Assembly (NCBI GenBank): GCA_023150775.1 | Contig: JAKLKE010000003.1 | Span: forward strand, 1 to 64,000 | Direction: 5' to 3' | DNA from: Myxococcota bacterium | Lineage (GTDB): Bacteria > Myxococcota_A > UBA796 > CAJQPC01 | DNA length: 64,000 bases | In this document: positions 49,225 through 58,643 of the stretch, one piece after another | Layout of the letters: every line of letters starts with the position of its first letter | How positions within the stretch are numbered: position 1 is the first letter of the stretch | Program-made: the position numbers and the translations under genes | The notes under the pieces: model-generated | Seen by the model: only the letters and a program-made list of their open reading frames with translations | What the model was told of the DNA's origin: nothing | The model's database searches: none

Positions 49225-50713
49225 GTGAGCCTCCTCTTCGCCCTCTTCAGCCTCAGCGCCTGCACGCCTCTGGGCCCGGCGAGGCCCGATCCGCGCCCGC
49301 CGGAGCTGCCCGACGACGCCCTGACGGTGAGCCCATCGACCCTCGACTTCGGTGAGCTGGTCGTGCTCGACACCCCCGAGGCCCAACGCACGATCACGCT
49401 GACCAACCAGACCGACGAGGAGCTGCTCGTCGAGGGCCTCACCCACGTCTGGGGCATCGACGAGGACGTGTTTTTTGTCGACGCCCCGGCGGTCTTGCGC
49501 CTGGAGCCCCGGGCGAGCCTGCCCATCGACCTGTGGTTTCGGCCGAACACCGAGGGCCGCTGGTTGGGCACGGTGATCCCGCCCTTGGCCGTGGCGCCGG
49601 TGGAGCTGATCGGCGCGGCCACGGCCCCCATCGCGTCTCTGCGGATCACCGACGCCCAGCTCGGCGCGCCCTACGTCGGCTGCGCCGTGGAGTCCACCCT
49701 GCGGCTCTCCAACGAGGGCTCGGAGACCTTGGAGGTCTACGGCGCCGAGCGCGCGGGCTCCGGCGACTTCACCCTCATCGACGTGCCCACGGGCAGCCTC
49801 AACCCGGGCGATCTCATGGAGCTGCCCGTTCGGTTCGCCCCGACCGGCGCCGGGCAGCAGTCGGCCACGGTGAAGGTCTTCACCAACGACCCCGCCGCCC
49901 CGGTCTCGGCGCTCACCCTCACCGGCCTCGGCGTGCCCGGCAGCGGCGTGGGCGACCCTCTACGCCGCGCAGTCCGCCGCCAGCGCCCTCTTCTCGGCTC
50001 TGGACGACGGCGGCGTAGACTGGCAGGTCGCCGTGGTGAACGGCGTGTCGAGCTGCTCGGCCACCGTCGATCCCTACCTGCGCGCCGATCAGGTGCGGGA
50101 CTACAGCCCTGAAGCCATCGCGCCCCTGCTCGCGTATGGCCTCCTGCCCCAGACCCAAGGCACCCGGGCGCTCTTGTCTCTGGCCGTGGCCACCCTGGAG
50201 CGCACCGACGCCGGGGACTGCCTGGAGGGCTTCGTGCGCGACGGCGCCCAGCTCCACGTCGTCTTGTTGACCCGGGGCGCCGAGAGCTCCCCCGACTCCA
50301 CCGCCAGCTACGTCAGCGCGCTCCAGGCCCGCCTGCCCGACGAGGTGGACCTGGTGATCTCGGCGATCACCGGCCAAGACGCCGGCGGCTGCGTCGGCGG
50401 CGGAAAAGCCGTCGAGGCCGCGACGCTCACCGGGGGCGAGGCCCTGGACGTCTGCGCGGGCACCCCCTGGGAGACCTTGTGGGCCCAGGTCGCCGGGGTC
50501 TCCGCCGCCGCCGGGAGCGGCGTGATGACCCACATCCTAGAGCAAGAGCCCGTCGAGGCCACCTTGTCCGTGCGCGCCGAGGGCCGCGCGCTCTCGGCCT
50601 GGACCTACGACCCAAGCACCCGCGCCCTGCGGGTGAACGGCGAGACCGAGGGCCTCACCGTCGGCGAGCCCATCGAGGTGAGCTACCTTGAGGCCCTGGC
50701 CTGCCAGGAGTGA
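49225..50713 (+). pseudogene. choice-of-anchor D plus VWA-like lipoprotein, frameshifted near 49950
   Basis: Frame 1 encodes lipoprotein signal and two Ig-like domains up to LTLTGLGVPGSG; frame 2 from about 49955 encodes TLYAAQSAASALFSALDDGGVDWQVAVVNG...; predicted MIDAS DxSxS segment absent between them. Confidence 0.65.
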
Positions 50714-50719
50714 ACGTCG

Positions 50720-51451
50720 ATGCCTACCGCGGAGCGTGTCGCCCCCCAACCCAGCCAGACCTTGTCCGTCTCGGGCCGCGCCCGCTGGATCCTCTTGGGC
50801 AGCCTCGCCGTCACCGCCCTGCTCTACGCGATCCCCGGCGGCTCCATCGCCATCTGGCCGCTGTTGTTGCTCTCGACCTTGGCCCATGAGCTCGGCCACG
50901 GGGTGACGGCGATCTTGGTCGGCGGCACCTTCCACCAGTTCGAGATCTTCGCCAACGGCTCCGGCGTGGCGACCTCAAGCTGGCCTGAGGGCGCGATCAA
51001 CACGGCCTTGGTGAGCGCCGGGGGCCTCGTCGGGCCGTCCATCGTCGCCGCCTTCGGCTTCTTCATGGGCCGCCGCTCCCAGACGGCCAAAGCCGCCATG
51101 GCCATCGGCGGGCTGAGCCTGCTCATCGCTGACGTGTGGGTGGTGCGGAACGTCTTCGGCTTCGCCTTCGTCGGCGTGGTCGCCGTGCTGAGCTTGGTCT
51201 TCGCCCTGCGCGCCTCGGCCCGGGCCAACCAGCACATGCTCGTGTTCTTGGCCACCCAGCTCGGCCTCTCGGTCTTCTCCCGGGCCGACTACCTCTTCAC
51301 TCCCGTCGCCCACACCGGCGCTGGGGTGATGCCGTCCGACGTCGCGCGCATCGCCGAGGCGCTGTGGCTGCCGTACTGGATCTGGGGTGGGCTCTGCGCG
51401 GTGTTCTCGGCGCTGGTGCTCATCTTGGGCTTACGCGCGTATTTGCGGTGA
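50720..51451 (+). CDS. M50-family-like integral membrane metallopeptidase
   Basis: LLLLSTLAHELGHGVTAILVGGTFHQFEI HExxH with multiple TM helices. Confidence 0.8.
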   Translation: MPTAERVAPQPSQTLSVSGRARWILLGSLAVTALLYAIPGGSIAIWPLLLLSTLAHELGHGVTAILVGGTFHQFEIFANGSGVATSSWPEGAINTALVSAGGLVGPSIVAAFGFFMGRRSQTAKAAMAIGGLSLLIADVWVVRNVFGFAFVGVVAVLSLVFALRASARANQHMLVFLATQLGLSVFSRADYLFTPVAHTGAGVMPSDVARIAEALWLPYWIWGGLCAVFSALVLILGLRAYLR

Positions 51452-51606
51452 GGGCGGCCACGCCGCGAGGCTGGGCGAGCTTTGACCCAATTCCGGCGAA
51501 GTGCTGACCGACCCCATAAGGCGCCCACTTCCGCGCAAGGCGTGGCGGGGGTACGGAGCCGCCGTGTTTATGCTGTAGCCCGGCCCTAGACGTTCCCGGA
51601 GGATTC

Positions 51607-52620
51607 GTGACGCAAGAAGACTGCTTTCGCCCTTTGTTTATCGAAGGAATGGGCCGCTACATGCCCGCCCGATGCATCGACAACGCCGCCCTCTCGGAGA
51701 TGGCGGGGATGGATTACCACCAGATTGAGCGGCGCAACGGGGTGCGCACGCGGCACTTCGCCGATCGGGCGGCGGGCGAGACGGCGCCGGAGATGGGGGC
51801 GCGGGCGGCGCGGGCGGCGCTAGAACAAGCGGGCTGCACGATGGCGGACGTGGATCTGATCATCAGCGCGTCGGGCACCTCCCACCAGTTCATCCCCGAT
51901 CAGGCGGTGTTCATCCAGCAGGCGCTCGGCGTGGGGCGGAGCGGGATCTCCTGCTTTAGCGTACACACGAGCTGCCTGAGCTTCTTGACGGGGCTGGACA
52001 TCGCCGCCAGCCACCTCACGACCGGGCGGTACCGGCGCATCCTGCTGGTGACCTCGGAGCTGGCCTCGGCGGGGCTGAACCTGAAGGACCCGGAGTCGGG
52101 TCCGCTGTTCGGGGACGGAGCGGCGGCGGCGGTGCTGCGGCGGCCCGAGGCCGGGGTGCCGTCGGGGGTGGTGCGCTGCCGCTTTGAGAGCTACGGCGAC
52201 GACGCGGAGCTGACGGGCGTGCCGGGCTCGGGGACCAACCTGCCCGCGCACGATCCGGCGACCCCGGCGGACGCCAGCTACTTCCGCATGTCGGGGCGGG
52301 GGCTCTTGCGGCGGGCGCTCCAGCACATCCCGCCCTTCCTCGCGGCCTTTTACCCGGAGCTGGCGCGCGGGGAGGACGACGGGGCGGCGTACATCCTGCA
52401 CCAAGCCAGCCGGGCGGGCTTCCAGCTCGTGGACTCCATCGGGCTGCCGCCGGAGCGGGTGGTGCGGACGCTGGCGGAGTACGGCAACTGCGTGGGGGCG
52501 TCGATCCCCCTGACGCTGATGAAGGCGGTGGAGACGGGGGTGCTGCAGCGGGGGCAGCGGGCGGCGATGATGGGGACGGCCGCGGGCGTGACCTATGGCG
52601 GGATGATCCTGGTCTACTGA
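51607..52620 (+). CDS. 3-oxoacyl-ACP synthase III (FabH/OleA-like KAS III) family protein
   Basis: IEGMGRYMPARCIDNAALSEMAG...RNGVRTRHFADR; Cys in VHTSCLSFLTGLDIA; YILHQASRAG; EYGNCVGASIPLTLMKAVE catalytic triad. Confidence 0.9.
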   Translation: MTQEDCFRPLFIEGMGRYMPARCIDNAALSEMAGMDYHQIERRNGVRTRHFADRAAGETAPEMGARAARAALEQAGCTMADVDLIISASGTSHQFIPDQAVFIQQALGVGRSGISCFSVHTSCLSFLTGLDIAASHLTTGRYRRILLVTSELASAGLNLKDPESGPLFGDGAAAAVLRRPEAGVPSGVVRCRFESYGDDAELTGVPGSGTNLPAHDPATPADASYFRMSGRGLLRRALQHIPPFLAAFYPELARGEDDGAAYILHQASRAGFQLVDSIGLPPERVVRTLAEYGNCVGASIPLTLMKAVETGVLQRGQRAAMMGTAAGVTYGGMILVY

Positions 52621-52643
52621 CGAGCGCTGCTGATCTTTTTGAG

Positions 52644-53744
52644 GTGAGGTGCGGCGTGCCTTCGGCTCAGTTTTATGGCCTCTCGCTGATGGGGTTGTAC
52701 GCGGTGGTGATCCTGGAGGTGTTTCTCTTGGGGCGCTGGAAGGGGCAGCCGATGAGGTGGCGTGAGGTGGCGGTCAACATGAACAGCGGCCAGGCGGTGC
52801 TCTGGCTGCTGCACGGGGCGCGGATCCTGATCTACGCCTGGGTGTACAGCCACGCCTCGCTGGGGCTCTTGGCGGAGCTGCCGATGGTCGTCGTGCTGCC
52901 GATCAGCTTCTTGCTGTGGGACCTCGCGTTCTACACCTCACACCGGGCGCACCACCACTTCCCGCTCTTGTGGGAGGTGCACGCGGTCCACCACCAGGGC
53001 GAGGCGTTCAACATCTCCCTGGCCGTGCGGAACGCCTGGCTGCAGGTGCTGACGCCGACGCCGTTCTTCTTGGCGCTGGCGCTGATCGGGGTGCCGGTGG
53101 AGGTGTACCTGACGGTGGGGGCGCTGCACTACACCATTCAGCTCTACAACCACAACGGCCTGTTCATCGAGCCGAGCCCCCTGGACGCGCTCATCGTGAC
53201 CCCCCGGCACCACCGGCTGCACCACGCCAAGCACCCGGCCTACCGGGATCGGAACTTCGGCAGCTCGCTGGTGATCTGGGATCGGCTGCTCGGCACCTTC
53301 GCCGCGGAGCGGCCCTCGCTGCCGGTGGACATCGGCCTCGACACGCCGCCGCGCACCGAGAACCCGCTGTGGCTCAACCTCGCGCCGCTGACCGACCGCT
53401 TGGGGTGGGCGCCGCGCGCCCCCGCGCAGCCAGCGCAGGCGGGCGAGGGCTGGCTGATGGCGGGCAGCGTGCTGCACTTCGTCCTGCTCTGCCAGGTCAT
53501 CATGCTCCCGGCGGCGCTGGCCTGGCCCCGGGGGGCGCTGATGGCGTTCATCATCGTGGGGACGCTGCTGCTCGGCGGGGCGGCGGACGGGCAGCGCGGG
53601 GCGATCTGGGGGTGGGCGATCCTCGCGGCGGCGGGCTTCGTGGCGAGCCTCAGCGCGCTCGGCCTGGTCGGCGCGGGATTGGCGCTGCTGCTCGGGCTGG
53701 CGCTGCTGCACGGCCTCTATGGGCTGCGGGCGGTTCTGCGGTGA
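52644..53744 (+). CDS. sterol desaturase / fatty acid hydroxylase family protein
   Basis: LAFYTSHRAHHHFPLLWEVHAVHHQGEAFN, HNGLFIEPSPLDALIVTPRHHRLHHAKHPAYRDRNFGSSLVIWDRLLGTF histidine motifs. Confidence 0.92.
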   Translation: MRCGVPSAQFYGLSLMGLYAVVILEVFLLGRWKGQPMRWREVAVNMNSGQAVLWLLHGARILIYAWVYSHASLGLLAELPMVVVLPISFLLWDLAFYTSHRAHHHFPLLWEVHAVHHQGEAFNISLAVRNAWLQVLTPTPFFLALALIGVPVEVYLTVGALHYTIQLYNHNGLFIEPSPLDALIVTPRHHRLHHAKHPAYRDRNFGSSLVIWDRLLGTFAAERPSLPVDIGLDTPPRTENPLWLNLAPLTDRLGWAPRAPAQPAQAGEGWLMAGSVLHFVLLCQVIMLPAALAWPRGALMAFIIVGTLLLGGAADGQRGAIWGWAILAAAGFVASLSALGLVGAGLALLLGLALLHGLYGLRAVLR

Positions 53745-53766
53745 GCGAGCCATAACTGACCATCGG

Positions 53767-55353
53767 TCATTTAGTCGCCAAGGTCCAGGTCTCTAAGGAC
53801 TCCAAGGCGCTGAGCACGCTCATCTGGGCGCCGACCACCCGGGGGCCCACGGCGCTCACCTGGTCGGACCACACCAAGAACGACGCCGGGCGGGCGGCGT
53901 GCACCCGGGCCTGGATCTCGCGGGTGAGGGCCTGGGCCTCGGCGGGGTCCGTCGCCCGGCGGGCGGCGTCGATGAGGCGGTCAGTCTCGGGGTCGCTGTA
54001 CGACATCCAGTTGTAGGCGCCGTCGCTGCGCCACTGCACCGCGAGATCGACCTTGGGGTTGTTGCCGAAGCCCCAGAGGATCGCCTCAAACTCACCCTCC
54101 CGCGCCGTGGCCGAGAAGCGGTTGGGCTCGACGGCCACGAGCTCCAAGGCCACGCCGATCTCTTTGAGCATCCCCTGCACCCGCACGCCGAGGCGCTGGC
54201 TCTCGGGGATGCCGCTCTGGAGGAGCAGCTCGATCCGCAGAGGCGCGCCGTCGCGGTCGAGCACGCCGTCGCCGTTGGTGTCGGCGTAGCCCAGCTCGGC
54301 GAGGAGCGTCCGGGCGCGGCTGGGGTCGTGGGGGGTGGGCGCGAGCGCCGCGTTGTGCCAGGGGCCGAGGCTCGGGGCCACGCTGCCCGTGGCGATCCGG
54401 GCGTAGGGCTCATCCGCCACGGTGTACATCTCGCGGATGAGGGCCTCGCGGTGAATGCTGAGGTCCAGGGCCTCGCGCAGCTTGGGCTCGGTGAGGCGGG
54501 GGTCATCGAGGTTCCAGCCGATGTAGCTCACCGAGGCGTCGGGGGTGCGGATCAGCCGAAGGTCGGGGCGCTCGGCGGCGAGCCGGGCCACGTCGTTCAG
54601 CTCGACGTCCATGAGCAGGTCCAACGCACCCCGCTCAAGCTCCAAGATGCGGGTGCTGTACTCGGGGACCACCCGGGCGATCACCCGCTGAATCTTCGGC
54701 GGCGTGAGGCTGTGGGGGTTGGGCTCCAGGACGAGGTGATCGTCGGGGGCCCAGGTGGCGACGCGGTAGGGGCCGCTCGACGACGGCGCCCGGCTGTAGG
54801 CGTGGCCGCGCAGGCTCGCCCGATCGGCGTCTTTGAGGCGGCTGGCCTGGAGGATGTTGTGGCTCGCCGCGCTCATCAGGAGCAGCTCGGCGGCGGGCTC
54901 CTCAAAGACGAAGGTGACCGTCGTGGCGTCGGGCGTGAGCACCGACCGGATGAGCTTGCCGTCGGCGAGCCAGTTCGACGCCACGGCGGGGTCGTCGATG
55001 AGCGTGTAGGTGAAGGCCACGTCGGCGGAGGTCACCGGGCTGCCGTCGTCCCAGCGGGCGGCGGGGTTCAGGGTGAAGGTCAACTGGAGCCGGTCTTCGC
55101 TCCAGGTCCAGGCCGTGGCGAGGCCCGGGGTGAAGGTGAGGCCGTCGGGCCCGGCGTGGCGCCGCGCGAGGGGGAGCTGGGTCTGTTCGACGAGCTGCTG
55201 AGAGAGCGCGTAGGGCAAGGCCACGGGGTTGAGGCTGCCGGGGTCGAAGGGCAGGCCGAGCACCAGGGCCTCGGGGGCGCTTGGGCCACCGCCGCCGCAG
55301 CCGGTCAAGAAGATCAGCGCGGTGAGCGTGGTGAAGGTCGTGGAGAAGATCAT
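53767..55353 (-). CDS. family 5 extracellular solute-binding lipoprotein (peptide-type ABC transporter)
   Basis: MIFSTTFTTLTALIFLTGCGGG lipobox; LATAWTWSEDRLQLTFTLNPAARWDDGSPVTSADVAFTYTLIDDP; ALDLSIHREALI. Confidence 0.92.
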   Translation of the reverse strand: MIFSTTFTTLTALIFLTGCGGGGPSAPEALVLGLPFDPGSLNPVALPYALSQQLVEQTQLPLARRHAGPDGLTFTPGLATAWTWSEDRLQLTFTLNPAARWDDGSPVTSADVAFTYTLIDDPAVASNWLADGKLIRSVLTPDATTVTFVFEEPAAELLLMSAASHNILQASRLKDADRASLRGHAYSRAPSSSGPYRVATWAPDDHLVLEPNPHSLTPPKIQRVIARVVPEYSTRILELERGALDLLMDVELNDVARLAAERPDLRLIRTPDASVSYIGWNLDDPRLTEPKLREALDLSIHREALIREMYTVADEPYARIATGSVAPSLGPWHNAALAPTPHDPSRARTLLAELGYADTNGDGVLDRDGAPLRIELLLQSGIPESQRLGVRVQGMLKEIGVALELVAVEPNRFSATAREGEFEAILWGFGNNPKVDLAVQWRSDGAYNWMSYSDPETDRLIDAARRATDPAEAQALTREIQARVHAARPASFLVWSDQVSAVGPRVVGAQMSVLSALESLETWTLATK

Positions 55354-55416
55354 CCCGATGGCTCCAGAGCGGTGGACGACGTGCCCGGGCTGTCCGGCTG
55401 GGATAGCTTCCGCGCC

Positions 55417-56349
55417 ATGCCCGCACGGACCTACCAGGGATCCCTGAGTTTCCCACAAGACGCCCACCCGGCGCTCACCATCGGCAACTTCGATGGGGTG
55501 CACCGCGGGCATCAAGCGCTCCTGGCGCGGCTGACGGAGCGGGCGAGGGCCTTGGGCGTCCCGTCTTGTGTCTACACCTTCGAGCCGCCGCCACGGCGCG
55601 TGCTGCAGCCCGATCGTTGCCCGCCGCGCATGACGAGCCTTCGCCAGAAGATTGAGCTGCTCCACGGCCAAGGGGTGGATCTGGTCGTGGTGGAAGACTT
55701 CACCATCGAGCTCTCTTCGCGACCGGCGGAGTGGTTCGCCCGGGAGATCCTCGGCGCGCGGCTGCGCCCCTCAGCGATGGTCGTCGGCTACGACTTCCGC
55801 TTTGGGCGCGGTCGCCAAGGAGACGCCGACGCCTTGGCGGCCTGGATGCCCGAGCTCTCCATCGAGGCCGTGCGCCCGTTCTTGATGCCCGGCGAGGACC
55901 GCGTCGTCTCGTCCTCCGCCGTGCGTGAGGCCGTGGCCGCGGGCGACGTCACCCGGGCGGCGGCGCTGTTGGGGCGGCCCTACGCGCTGGAGGGCGTCGT
56001 CGTCCACGGCGACGCCCGGGGTCGCGGCATCGGCTTCCCGACGGCGAACCTCCAGACCGACACCGAGCTCCTGCCGGCGCCCGGGGTCTACGCCGTCGAT
56101 GTAGACGTCGTGGGCGGCGCGCGGGGGCTGCGGGGCGTGGCGAACCTCGGCGTGCGGCCCACCTTCGGCAAGCTCGGCTTCGCCGTCGAGGCGCACCTGC
56201 TCAACTTCAGCGGGGATCTCTACGGCCAGACGCTCTCGATGCGCCTGCTCCAGCGGCTGCGCGGCGAGGAGCGCTTCGCCGGGGTCGAGGCCTTGGTCGC
56301 CCAGATTCACCTCGACGTGGCCGCCGCCCGAGCGCTCCCTTCGCCTTGA
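55417..56349 (+). CDS. ribF: bifunctional riboflavin kinase / FAD synthetase
   Basis: ALTIGNFDGVHRGHQALL; VVGYDFRFGRGRQGDA; VSSSAVREAVAAGDVTRAAALLGRPYALEGVVVHGDARGRGIGFPTANL. Confidence 0.95.
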   Translation: MPARTYQGSLSFPQDAHPALTIGNFDGVHRGHQALLARLTERARALGVPSCVYTFEPPPRRVLQPDRCPPRMTSLRQKIELLHGQGVDLVVVEDFTIELSSRPAEWFAREILGARLRPSAMVVGYDFRFGRGRQGDADALAAWMPELSIEAVRPFLMPGEDRVVSSSAVREAVAAGDVTRAAALLGRPYALEGVVVHGDARGRGIGFPTANLQTDTELLPAPGVYAVDVDVVGGARGLRGVANLGVRPTFGKLGFAVEAHLLNFSGDLYGQTLSMRLLQRLRGEERFAGVEALVAQIHLDVAAARALPSP

Positions 56350-57194
56350 TCAGCGGCCGCACCCGGATCTACGGCCTCGTCGGTCACCCGGTGCGGCACA
56401 GCCTCTCCCCCGCGATGCACAACGCGCTCTTCGGGAAGCTGGGCCTCGACGCGGTGTACCTCGCCTTCGACGTGGACCCGCGCCGCGCTGAAGGGGTGAC
56501 CGACGCAATCCGCACCCTCGACCTGGTCGGCGTGAACCTCACCGTGCCGTTCAAGGAGCGGGTGCTGCCCCACCTCGACCACGTCACCATCGCCGCCCAA
56601 GAGGCCGGGGCGGTGAACGTGGTGATCAACGTCGATGGCTGGCTCACGGGCTACAACACCGACGGCGAGGGACTGCTCGGCGCCCTGGCCGAAGAGCACG
56701 GGTTCAACGCCAAAGACCGGCGCTGCGTGGTGCTCGGCGCCGGGGGCGCGGGCCGCGCCGTGGCCTCGGCCTTGGCCGCCGCCGGGGCCCAAGCGGTCAC
56801 CCTGCTCAACCGAGACGTCGCCCGGGCGGAGCGCGCCGCCGCGCAGCTCGGCGAGCGTCACCCCGGCTGCAGGCTCCAAGGCGCCCCCCTTCACCCCGGC
56901 TGGTTTGGCGAGAACGCAGAGGGCGCCGAGCTCGTGGTGAACTGCCTCGGCGGCGGCACCGAGGCCCTCGTCGAGTCCTTGCCGATCGCCCCCTTGCCAT
57001 CGACGGCCATCTGGTGTGACATCAACTACTGGATGAGCGCCCCCCCACGGCTCTCAGCCTGCGCGGCCCGAGGTCTGCGCACGTCCAGCGGCTTGGGGAT
57101 GTTGGTCCACCAAGGCGCCCTCTCCTTTGAGCTGTTCACGGGCTACCCCATCGCGGCGAGCGAGCTGCGCGACACCCTGGAGGCGAAGCGGTGA
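56346..57194 (+). CDS. aroE: shikimate dehydrogenase
   Basis: YGLVGHPVRHSLSPAMHNALF; GVNLTVPFKERVLPHLDHV; GYNTDGEGLLGAL; VVLGAGGAGRAVASALAAAGA. TTG start. Confidence 0.94.
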   Translation: MISGRTRIYGLVGHPVRHSLSPAMHNALFGKLGLDAVYLAFDVDPRRAEGVTDAIRTLDLVGVNLTVPFKERVLPHLDHVTIAAQEAGAVNVVINVDGWLTGYNTDGEGLLGALAEEHGFNAKDRRCVVLGAGGAGRAVASALAAAGAQAVTLLNRDVARAERAAAQLGERHPGCRLQGAPLHPGWFGENAEGAELVVNCLGGGTEALVESLPIAPLPSTAIWCDINYWMSAPPRLSACAARGLRTSSGLGMLVHQGALSFELFTGYPIAASELRDTLEAKR

Positions 57195-58105
57195 AGCTGA
57201 CGGTGGTGCGGGGCCCCGGTGAGGGCCTGGTGTTCGCGCTCCAGCCCGGCCGCCAGGTCGCCGGGCGGGAGATGTCCTGCGCCGTCCGCGTCCCCAGCAC
57301 CCGGGTGAGCCGCCGCCACTGCGCCTTCTTGGTGCAAGGCCGCCGCTGCGTGGTTCAAGACCTTGAGAGCAGCAACGGCGTGCTCATCAACGGCCACCCG
57401 ATGCCGATGTGTGAGCTGCTGGATGGCACCTACGTCCAGATCGGCGACGTGCTCATGCGTTTTGACGGCCCGGCGCCGGAGGAGGCCCAGCCCTCGCTGC
57501 AGTCCAAGGTGCTGGAGGAGCGCGAGTCCTTCGACCCCGAAGATCCCGACCTCAAGCCCACCACCGTCGCCCCGGCCCCTCGGGAGATCCTCGCCCTGCG
57601 CAGCATGTCGATGAGCCAGCTCTTCCGGGGCGGCGACGAAGAGACCAACCTGGAGGAGGGCGAGACGACGGCGGCGAGCATCCAGTTTGAGGGCGCCGAT
57701 GAGCTGCCGCCGGAGGCCATGCGCGCCGCGGAGGCCAAAGCCAAGGCCGCGCTCCCCAAGCCGACGACGACGCCCGCGCCGAAGGCTACGCCGCCCAAGC
57801 CCACGCCACCCAAACCCGAGGCGCCAAAGGCCGAGGCGCCCAAGCCCGAGGCGCCCAAGCCGACGCCTCCGCCCCCGGGCCGAAAGGTCGCCACGGTGAA
57901 CGAGGCCCCGAGCCCCGCCGAGGCCGCCGCCAAGAAGCCGCGCCGCGCCGCCAGGCCGCCCCCCGCCGCGCCGCCCGCCCCCGCGCCAGAGGAGGCGCCG
58001 ATGCAGCTCGATCTGCGCTTCTGGCTCATCGTCGCCGCCGTGCTGCTGGCCTCTTCAGTGCTCGGCCTCTCCGCCGGGCTCTGGCTGTTGTGGAGCCGGG
58101 GTTGA
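57191..58105 (+). CDS. FHA domain protein with Pro/Ala/Lys-rich linker and C-terminal TM
   Basis: GREMSCAVRVPSTRVSRRHCAFLVQGRRCVVQDLESSNGVLINGHPM FHA; PKPTPPKPEAPKAEAPKPEAPKPTPPPPG; LIVAAVLLASSVLGLSAGLWLLW. Confidence 0.9.
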   Translation: MKLTVVRGPGEGLVFALQPGRQVAGREMSCAVRVPSTRVSRRHCAFLVQGRRCVVQDLESSNGVLINGHPMPMCELLDGTYVQIGDVLMRFDGPAPEEAQPSLQSKVLEERESFDPEDPDLKPTTVAPAPREILALRSMSMSQLFRGGDEETNLEEGETTAASIQFEGADELPPEAMRAAEAKAKAALPKPTTTPAPKATPPKPTPPKPEAPKAEAPKPEAPKPTPPPPGRKVATVNEAPSPAEAAAKKPRRAARPPPAAPPAPAPEEAPMQLDLRFWLIVAAVLLASSVLGLSAGLWLLWSRG

Positions 58106-58184
58106 CGCCCGCGTCACGCCTGCGTGTGGCGGCGTGTTGGCGAGTGGTTATAGGCGAGGGATCAAACGAGCGATCGTCGTCCCT

Positions 58185-58619
58185 ATGAGCGTCCCCCATC
58201 TCCTCTGCGTCTCCGGCGGCCCCCAAGGCAAACGATTCCTCATCGGCGCTGAGGGTGTGCGCATCGGTCGTGACCCCACAAACACCGTGCAGATCACCGA
58301 TCCCGAGGCCAGCCGTTTTCACGCCGAGGTCACCCTGCGCGAGAACGGGCTGTGGGTGCAAGACACCGGCAGCCGCAACGGCGTCTTCGTGAACGATCGC
58401 CGGGTCACCTCCAGCAAGTCCATCAGCCCCGGCGACCGGGTGACCATCGGCGCCCACGTCTTCACCGTCGAGCTCGTCGAGCCCGAGGACGAGGAGCACA
58501 CCGTCGATCTCTCCTCGCTGATGCCGCCCCCCGCCTCGGCGCGACCGCTGTGGCCCATCCTCGCCGTGGTGCTCGCCTTGGCCGCGCTGGCGGCGGGCCT
58601 GATCCTCTCCGGGCGCTGA
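58185..58619 (+). CDS. FHA domain protein with C-terminal TM
   Basis: VRIGRDPTNTVQITDPEASRFHAEVTLRENGLWVQDTGSRNGVFVNDRRV; C-terminal hydrophobic helix. Confidence 0.9.
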   Translation: MSVPHLLCVSGGPQGKRFLIGAEGVRIGRDPTNTVQITDPEASRFHAEVTLRENGLWVQDTGSRNGVFVNDRRVTSSKSISPGDRVTIGAHVFTVELVEPEDEEHTVDLSSLMPPPASARPLWPILAVVLALAALAAGLILSGR

Positions 58620-58643
58620 CCAGGGCGGAGACAGGAGCCCCTC

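Noticed and set aside
53899-55416. 506-aa N-terminal extension of the ribF ORF
   Set aside because: It is antisense to the solute-binding protein gene; RibF homology begins at the ATG at 55417.
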